DNA from: an uncultured Eubacteriales bacterium
GTDB taxonomy: Bacteria > Bacillota > Clostridia > Oscillospirales > Acutalibacteraceae
Reading direction: 5' to 3'
Length of the DNA stretch: 64,000 bases
Assembly (NCBI GenBank): GCA_934647945.1
Contig: CAKUFK010000004.1
Coordinates: forward strand, 1 to 64,000
Position numbers and translations under genes: made by a program. This document shows positions 58,421 to 64,000 of this stretch, piece after piece. How positions within the stretch are numbered: position 1 is the stretch's first letter; each line of letters begins with the position of its first letter. The notes under the pieces are model-generated. The model saw nothing but the letters and a program-made list of their open reading frames with translations, was not told where the DNA came from and made no database searches.

Positions 58421-61400
58421 ATTTCATCCCACTTTTTTGAAAATGTTTTGTAATTAAACCCAATCGAATAATTAAAACCATATAGCACATATGCTTCTGC
58501 CCCAAATATTTCTATAACTCCAGTATTTTGCAGATTACTATATTCTTCTGGATATATTATATTAGATAAGTGAGAACCGAATTGTGATACATGTGGACCA
58601 AGATCATATGGTCCAACAGTCGCCATAAAAGAAGCATCGAATCCATACCCTAAATCAAAATTTCCATCGACGATTTTTGCTTGAAATAAGTCTTGTTTGA
58701 CGCCAACGTCCACGCCAATACCCGCTATATCGACATTTCCCTTTAAGCCTATACCTACTCCAGCTTCAGTTTCAATTGACGATGCTATAGCCTGCACAGT
58801 ATCTACTATTTTTTCACCAACACTTTTTGTGGGAGCCGGAGCGGGGCTTGAGGGAGGTGATGGAACGGAAGGCTGCTCAATACTCCTAACCATACCGCGT
58901 AGTTTTAGCTGGAATTGCCGTTCCATTTCTAATTTGCATATGGCACATTTCCCCGTAGGGTCGCTCATATTAACAGGATTATTGGAGCAATAGGCGAAGA
59001 GGTTATAGGACATCAAGTCGCCATTGGCTCCGAGCAACCCGTCCGCGTTCAAAAACCGTCCGACGACAGGATCGTAATAGCGGCTCTGGAGATAATACAG
59101 CCCGGTTTCGGTGTCGTAGTAGTACCCGCGGTAGCGGATGGGATTCTGGACACCAAGCGTCGAGGCCATCGGCCCCGTGATCGAGATCGGCGCCCCCCAT
59201 GCGTCATACAGGTAGCTTACCACCGCGTTTCCATCCTTGTCAAGGATCTCCATCACATCCCCGAGCCCGTTGTACACGTACGTGTAGGTGACCCCGTTCC
59301 GCTTGAACCCGATGAGCCCCGTCCCGTCGTACAGGTACAGGATCTTGTTGTTCCCCGTCTGTTCCGCCAGCAGGGCGGACCCATCCCATTCGTAGTCGGT
59401 CCGGCTCGTCCCCACCGTCTTGTGCAGCCGCAGCCCGTCCGAATTGTACCCGAACGACAGCGCCGTCCCGTCTTTCGTCGCCCCCGTCAGTTGGCGGCCA
59501 TTCGACCATGTGAACGACAGGCCGTCACGCCACGTCAGCGGGTTCTTCACCCAGTCGTACGCGATCGCCTGACCGTCGTAGCTCTTCAGCAGGTCCTTCC
59601 ACACCTCGTCGTATCCGTATGAGACGGTTTTCTGCACCTCTCCAAGCGCCCCCGTCGTGTACCCATACTCCTTCTTCGTCACGATGTTCCCGCCGCCGTC
59701 GTACTCGTACACCACGCTCTTCCCGCTGTACATGTTGTCCTCACGGACCAGCTGGTTCAGCTCGTCGTACGTGTACGTCGCCTTCAGATTCCCGAAATCC
59801 CGATACTGCACGATGTTCCCGTACCGGTCCGGGATGTACGCGTAATCGATGACCTTGTTCGCCCCATACACGTTCATGTGATTCAGGAATGTCGTCGTCC
59901 GGTTCGAGATCCCCAGCACCGGCAGGTAGTCGTACGTCGTCCTCTGCACGCCCACCTTCTTTTCCGACACCCGCGTCAGCGCGTCGTACGTGTAATTCAC
60001 CGTCACCCCGCCCACCGTCGACTTCGTCAGCAGGTTCCGGCGGTATGTGTTCTCCTGTTCCGCCGCCAGCCCGAACGCCCCATACCGCCATTTCAGCAGG
60101 CTGTTGTTCTCATCGTACCGGTAGCTTCCCCTCGCTCCAGACGTGTTCCACCATTCGCTCATACGCCCCAGCGTGTCGTACCCGTACCGCGTCTCGCGGC
60201 CGTTTGCGTGGTCTTTTTCCCACGCCGTCTGCCCTTTGTTGTTGTATCCCCATTCGAACGCCGTCACCCCGTTATACGACTGGCGCGTCAGCCGGCTCAG
60301 CGCGTCATACCCGTAGTCCACATACCAGTCGCCGTTCCCGTAGCTCATCCGGCTCAGCTTTCCGGCCCCGTTTTGCAGGTAGGTCGACGTGCTCAGCAGC
60401 ACGTTCCTCCCCCCCTCCGGCTCCCCTACCCGCACCTGATGCGCCTGGCCGTACGGGTTGTATGAGAACCGGTATTCGAACCCATTGTGCTGGATCGACG
60501 ACAGCGCGTTCGTCCCGTCGTACGTATACCCCACCTGCGCCGTCCCCGTCCCGTTCTGCTGGCTCACGCCCGTCAACAGGTCGTTCTGCGCGTTGTAGGT
60601 GTAATTCACCGTCCGGCCGCCCGTGGCGTCTGTTTTGCTTTCCTTCCCGCTCGTCACCCTCGTCTGCACGCCGCGCGTTTCGTCGTATTCATACGACGTC
60701 ACGTACCCGCGCGTGTCGGTCACGTCGGTCAGGTACCGCCCGTCCGCGCTGTATTCCGCACCGCTCACCAGCGACCGCGCGGACGCCTCTTCCACCTTCT
60801 GCGGCAGCCAGTACTGCGCCGCGTTATCCTCATCCCCCTCCATCAACGTCACCCAGCCGTGTGCCTCGTCGTATGTGATATATTTCCCGCTCGACTCGTG
60901 CTTGATCCGGCAGTACGCGCCCTGGCTTGTTGTGTAATCCCCGAATTCCAGCAGGAACTCCCCAAAGCTCGGGGCGCTGTTCTTGATCACCCGCAGGAAG
61001 GTCCCCGGGCAATTGCTGTATATATACCCCTGATGCGCCACCGATTTGATCCGGTAGCCCTTCGAGAAGTACTGCATCTGGAACTGGTCGTTCGTCCAGA
61101 CGCCGTTCATCTCTTTGTCCCGGTTTGTCATCATCAGCGTTGCCTCCGTCTGTTCCGGCAGGCCCGCTGCAAACAGAAACTGACCCGTTTTCCTGTTCCG
61201 GATCGTGATCGTCCCTATGCTCGTGAATTCCCGGGCGTTGACCCGCACCCCCGTCGCATTCCCGTATTCGTCGTAGTCGAAGCTGTATTCCACGCCGTTT
61301 GTCGTGACCGCCCACTCCATCCGGCCGGTGTCCACGGCGTAGTCGTAATACATGAAGTTCCCCGAGGGATCGGTCATCCGGGTCAACTGGTTTTTGTTGT

Positions 61401-64000
61401 CCGACGTGAATTCCTGGCTCCGTGCGTTGTCCACCGCGCTGATCAGGTTGCCGTTCTTGTCGTATGTGTAGCTCGGGAACGGCTCCTTGACCAGCTGCAC
61501 GCTGTCGATATACGCGCCGTTGAGCTGGTTCTCGTATACCAGCTTTATCGTCACGCTCACCGGCCTCCGGCTGTTGCGGCTCCCGTCGTCCAGATTGAAT
61601 CCGTACGTCAGGTACTGCCATCCGGTCGCCTCCAGCTCGAATTGCTGGGTCAGGGTTTTATCCCCGCCGCTGGTATAGTGTATGGTGATTTCTGCCCCAA
61701 AGGTGCCGCCGCGCTTGACCGCGGAGCCCTTCCCCCACATTCCCAATACGTAGGTGTCCCGTTTTTCGCCGCCCACCTGTACCGTCTGAGACAACTGCGA
61801 GCGCGACGTGCGCTGTCCGTTCAGGCGTACCATCCGGCCCGTGGCGGCGTCGCCGCTGGCGGCCCATGCCTGCTCATACGAGCCCTGGGCGTTCCAGCTG
61901 TCGAAGCCGTTTCCGCTCCCTTTTTCGAGATCCCCGTTTTCCAACAGGTTGTAGCCGTTGGCGGCGGTGCCTTCTTCGAGTTGGGCGCAGTCGAACCACA
62001 CCTCTCCCGTGTTTTGTCCGTTATAGAAAAAGTACACGCAGCCGAAGGTGGTGCCCGCGTCCGCCGGCACGTCGATGGTCACGCTCAGGCGTTCCCAGCC
62101 GTCCACCGTGTTCATGCTCAGCGGTTCGGAATATACCACCGTTCCCGATCCGTCCGGGTTCGGGCACCACAGCCCGATGTGGACCGAATTGCCGTTGAGG
62201 CTCGGGGCATAGGCGTACACCGAGGCTGTATAGCTCTTCCCCGGTTCGAACATGGCGGCGTTTTCGTAACACCAATAGGCTTTGCTGCCCGCATTGCCGG
62301 TTTTGCTGATTTTCAGCGAGCTGGAGCCGCTGTATCCCCGGGTGGTATCCCGGGTGAACGTATCATGGCCCTGGGTCTCCCAGACCCAGCTGCCCCACGG
62401 AGACTGACCGTTTTCCATGCTGGTGTTCGGAAGGAGATTGATCACCGGCTTGTCACTCGCCACATCTTTCTGCAGGCGGTTGGGCATGCTGTCGCCGCTG
62501 TCGAGATAACTGCCCTTGCTGTAAGTATACCGGCCGCCCCCCATGTAGACACCGTTCAGATCCCGCGTCGCCGTTCCCACCGTCTGCCCGTAGTTGTTGA
62601 ACTGGTAGGTGGTCAGCAGGTCGTCCGCATTGCCATATACGTCGTCCCCGCCGGCATTCCGGAACTCCGTCGTGCTGTAGTCTGGGTAGGAGATGCCGAG
62701 CGCCACGCCGTTTTGCGTGCCGGACGTGGTTTTCAGCACCTTTATTACCCGGCCGCGGCTGTCATAGGAATAGCGCATGACGACCCGGCCGCTCTCCACC
62801 TCGGAGAGGCGGTTCCCGCTGTCGTAGCGGTAATAAGAACTGGTTCCATCGGGGTAGGCGATGCGGGTCAATCGCCGGCTGGCATCGTAATAATAGGTCG
62901 TCCGCCGTCCAGCCGTGTCCTCGATATAGTCCAGGTATCCGCTGTTGTCGATATGCAGGGTCAGGGCCTGGCCGGCTCCGTCGGTGATCTTCTGTATGTA
63001 TTTCATGCCGTTATAGGTGGCATAGGTGATCTCCCGGCGGTTCCCCTCCTTATCCTGCATCGCCGTCAGCTCGCCCGCCGTGTCGAACTCCATGAAAGAG
63101 CCGTCCGCCGCGTTCAGCCGCATGCCGCCGGATTGGGAATACATCCGCAGATTCAGGCCGTCCTCGTCCACATACTGCCCGTTTCGCTCGAAAAAGTAAT
63201 GCTCGGTCCCGTCCGCGTCGGTGTAGATGTATTGATAAGTCTCCTGCAGCAGCTGATAAAGCGAATTCGGATCCGACGATTCCGGAATCGCCACCGCCGT
63301 CTGCTGTATATCCAGCTTCCAGCCGAGCCCCGTCTTGGGATAGGCGGGAACGCCGCTTCCCCCGGCGGCCACGGCCGCGCTGTCCTTTGAAAAATCCTCC
63401 CCCGCCTGCAAGGCGTTATAAACGTGGCTGACCGACGCGGGCAACCGGTTGCCCGGCGTAGCCGCGTCCTGATGGACAAAGACGAGACGGCCTGAGAAAT
63501 CGTTGACGATCCCCGTACCCGCGCGGCCGACCGCCTGCTCATGGGATGTCCAATAGGATTCGGTTCCCTTGGTATCGCGGTACGCGTACAGGAAGGTGGG
63601 GGCGATCTCCACTCCGCCGACAGGACCGTTGTCACTGTCGTAAAACCGGGCGAAACAGGACTGGGACAGGGCCGGCAGATTGGCCCCGCTGAGCAGGATG
63701 CCGTAATTGGGTTCCCCCTCCATCCATTGCTGCGCGGCCTTGGTGATATCGAACTTGACCCAGGGGTTGGACGGGGCCGAGGCGTCGCTGATCATCTGGT
63801 AATCGAGGGCCGTGCCGCTCCAGCCGGGAATCGACGAATGGGTCAGCACCCCGTTTTCCTGGATATTACCGGTGTTCCAGTCACCGGTGATGCGATGGGC
63901 GTTGATCTGGACGCCTCCGGAACAGGTCGGAGAGCCGTCGGCTCTCTGGCAGAGCACCAGGGAAGCCTCAATGATCCGGCTGGTATCGTTCAGCAGGGAC
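58411..64000 (-). CDS. Giant Rhs/YD-repeat protein, polymorphic toxin type (5-prime end outside the window)
   Basis: At least 1,862 codons; the frame is open through 64000, so the start and secretion signal are missing. From the N-terminal side: a DNRLRE-like beta-sandwich (about 64000-63560), YD repeats (about 63120-62450), two carbohydrate-binding-like beta domains (about 62440-61960 and 61960-61480), a short YD piece, a ricin/beta-trefoil-like segment (about 61240-60790, IGTITIRNRKTGQFLFAAG), a long run of YD repeats, the Rhs core (RYRGYYYDTETGLYYLQSRY; NPVNMSDPTG) and a unique tail of 179 residues (58414-58950). WapA-like Rhs proteins of Firmicutes deliver such tails into neighbouring cells. 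The tail itself is Gly-rich beta sequence of no known family. Confidence 0.88.
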   Translation of the reverse strand, partial: SLLNDTSRIIEASLVLCQRADGSPTCSGGVQINAHRITGDWNTGNIQENGVLTHSSIPGWSGTALDYQMISDASAPSNPWVKFDITKAAQQWMEGEPNYGILLSGANLPALSQSCFARFYDSDNGPVGGVEIAPTFLYAYRDTKGTESYWTSHEQAVGRAGTGIVNDFSGRLVFVHQDAATPGNRLPASVSHVYNALQAGEDFSKDSAAVAAGGSGVPAYPKTGLGWKLDIQQTAVAIPESSDPNSLYQLLQETYQYIYTDADGTEHYFFERNGQYVDEDGLNLRMYSQSGGMRLNAADGSFMEFDTAGELTAMQDKEGNRREITYATYNGMKYIQKITDGAGQALTLHIDNSGYLDYIEDTAGRRTTYYYDASRRLTRIAYPDGTSSYYRYDSGNRLSEVESGRVVMRYSYDSRGRVIKVLKTTSGTQNGVALGISYPDYSTTEFRNAGGDDVYGNADDLLTTYQFNNYGQTVGTATRDLNGVYMGGGRYTYSKGSYLDSGDSMPNRLQKDVASDKPVINLLPNTSMENGQSPWGSWVWETQGHDTFTRDTTRGYSGSSSLKISKTGNAGSKAYWCYENAAMFEPGKSYTASVYAYAPSLNGNSVHIGLWCPNPDGSGTVVYSEPLSMNTVDGWERLSVTIDVPADAGTTFGCVYFFYNGQNTGEVWFDCAQLEEGTAANGYNLLENGDLEKGSGNGFDSWNAQGSYEQAWAASGDAATGRMVRLNGQRTSRSQLSQTVQVGGEKRDTYVLGMWGKGSAVKRGGTFGAEITIHYTSGGDKTLTQQFELEATGWQYLTYGFNLDDGSRNSRRPVSVTIKLVYENQLNGAYIDSVQLVKEPFPSYTYDKNGNLISAVDNARSQEFTSDNKNQLTRMTDPSGNFMYYDYAVDTGRMEWAVTTNGVEYSFDYDEYGNATGVRVNAREFTSIGTITIRNRKTGQFLFAAGLPEQTEATLMMTNRDKEMNGVWTNDQFQMQYFSKGYRIKSVAHQGYIYSNCPGTFLRVIKNSAPSFGEFLLEFGDYTTSQGAYCRIKHESSGKYITYDEAHGWVTLMEGDEDNAAQYWLPQKVEEASARSLVSGAEYSADGRYLTDVTDTRGYVTSYEYDETRGVQTRVTSGKESKTDATGGRTVNYTYNAQNDLLTGVSQQNGTGTAQVGYTYDGTNALSSIQHNGFEYRFSYNPYGQAHQVRVGEPEGGRNVLLSTSTYLQNGAGKLSRMSYGNGDWYVDYGYDALSRLTRQSYNGVTAFEWGYNNKGQTAWEKDHANGRETRYGYDTLGRMSEWWNTSGARGSYRYDENNSLLKWRYGAFGLAAEQENTYRRNLLTKSTVGGVTVNYTYDALTRVSEKKVGVQRTTYDYLPVLGISNRTTTFLNHMNVYGANKVIDYAYIPDRYGNIVQYRDFGNLKATYTYDELNQLVREDNMYSGKSVVYEYDGGGNIVTKKEYGYTTGALGEVQKTVSYGYDEVWKDLLKSYDGQAIAYDWVKNPLTWRDGLSFTWSNGRQLTGATKDGTALSFGYNSDGLRLHKTVGTSRTDYEWDGSALLAEQTGNNKILYLYDGTGLIGFKRNGVTYTYVYNGLGDVMEILDKDGNAVVSYLYDAWGAPISITGPMASTLGVQNPIRYRGYYYDTETGLYYLQSRYYDPVVGRFLNADGLLGANGDLMSYNLFAYCSNNPVNMSDPTGKCAICKLEMERQFQLKLRGMVRSIEQPSVPSPPSSPAPAPTKSVGEKIVDTVQAIASSIETEAGVGIGLKGNVDIAGIGVDVGVKQDLFQAKIVDGNFDLGYGFDASFMATVGPYDLGPHVSQFGSHLSNIIYPEEYSNLQNTGVIEIFGAEAYVLYGFNYSIGFNYKTFSKKWDEIWN
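58953..59526 (-). repeat. Rhs core DNA repeat, copy A (in the full-length gene)
   Basis: Parent copy of the core segment that recurs at 57568-58055 (B), 55420-55925 (C) and 54249-54394 (D). All copies are in the same orientation, at spacings of about 1.5, 3.5 and 5 kb. Confidence 0.92.

Noticed and set aside
60487..63390. A 967-codon plus-strand frame opposite the Rhs gene
   Set aside because: Shadow of the YD-repeat protein; repetitive valine/arginine/histidine-rich product with no domain.
1..64000. CRISPR arrays, tRNA and rRNA genes
   Set aside because: No regularly spaced short repeats and no cloverleaf or rRNA-like sequence was noticed on either strand; a tRNAscan/Infernal run would settle this.

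Overview
The window reads as chromosomal DNA of a GC-rich, spore-forming member of the Clostridia, most likely Oscillospirales. The grounds are an hrcA-grpE-dnaK-dnaJ operon with a CIRCE operator, a ypeB germination gene, DUF512 and YceD/L32 genes, TTG and GTG starts behind strong Shine-Dalgarno sites, lipoboxes, rubredoxin, and Firmicutes-type hairpin terminators. The genus cannot be fixed from sequence alone. No rRNA, tRNA, CRISPR array, transposase or integrase was seen.

Layout. 1-11.3 kb: folate genes (folP-folB-folK on the minus strand, folE at 10.7 kb on the plus strand), a lipoprotein, a hisH-hisF-pyrG set, a GT2-GtrA glycosyltransferase, a P-loop ATPase and a GH27 alpha-galactosidase. 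11.7-14.3 kb: methyltransferase, RecF/ABC-like ATPase and AI-2E family permease. 14.4-19.4 kb: heat-shock operon. 19.6-30.1 kb: housekeeping block (plsY, der, DUF512, rpmF, yceD, PHP phosphoesterase, pgi, valS). 30.5-44.5 kb: two divergent phosphoglycosyl transferases, Mrp/ApbC ATPase, MATE pump, lipoproteins, ypeB, cupin, rubredoxin, a tandem pair of unknown paralogues, an XpaC-like protein, a Fur-family regulator and a GMP synthase that lacks a working glutaminase domain. 44.56-46.8 kb: an AT-rich, probably acquired ABC exporter. 47.2-53.7 kb: a radical SAM protein, a second MATE pump, an AraC regulator, DegV and a polysaccharide deacetylase.

54.0-64.0 kb is the most unusual part: an Rhs/YD-repeat polymorphic-toxin locus on the minus strand. 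A giant Rhs gene runs off the right edge of the window and carries carbohydrate-binding-like and lectin-like insertions. Downstream lie at least two headless orphan tip cassettes. Each consists of a near-identical copy of the Rhs core DNA, a different C-terminal tip, one or two small candidate immunity genes, and a hairpin. A third, decayed copy follows. The perfect DNA repeats suggest that tips can be swapped into the full-length gene by homologous recombination.

Most intergenic gaps hold perfect inverted repeats that act as terminators, and several strong sigma-A-type promoters can be read directly.
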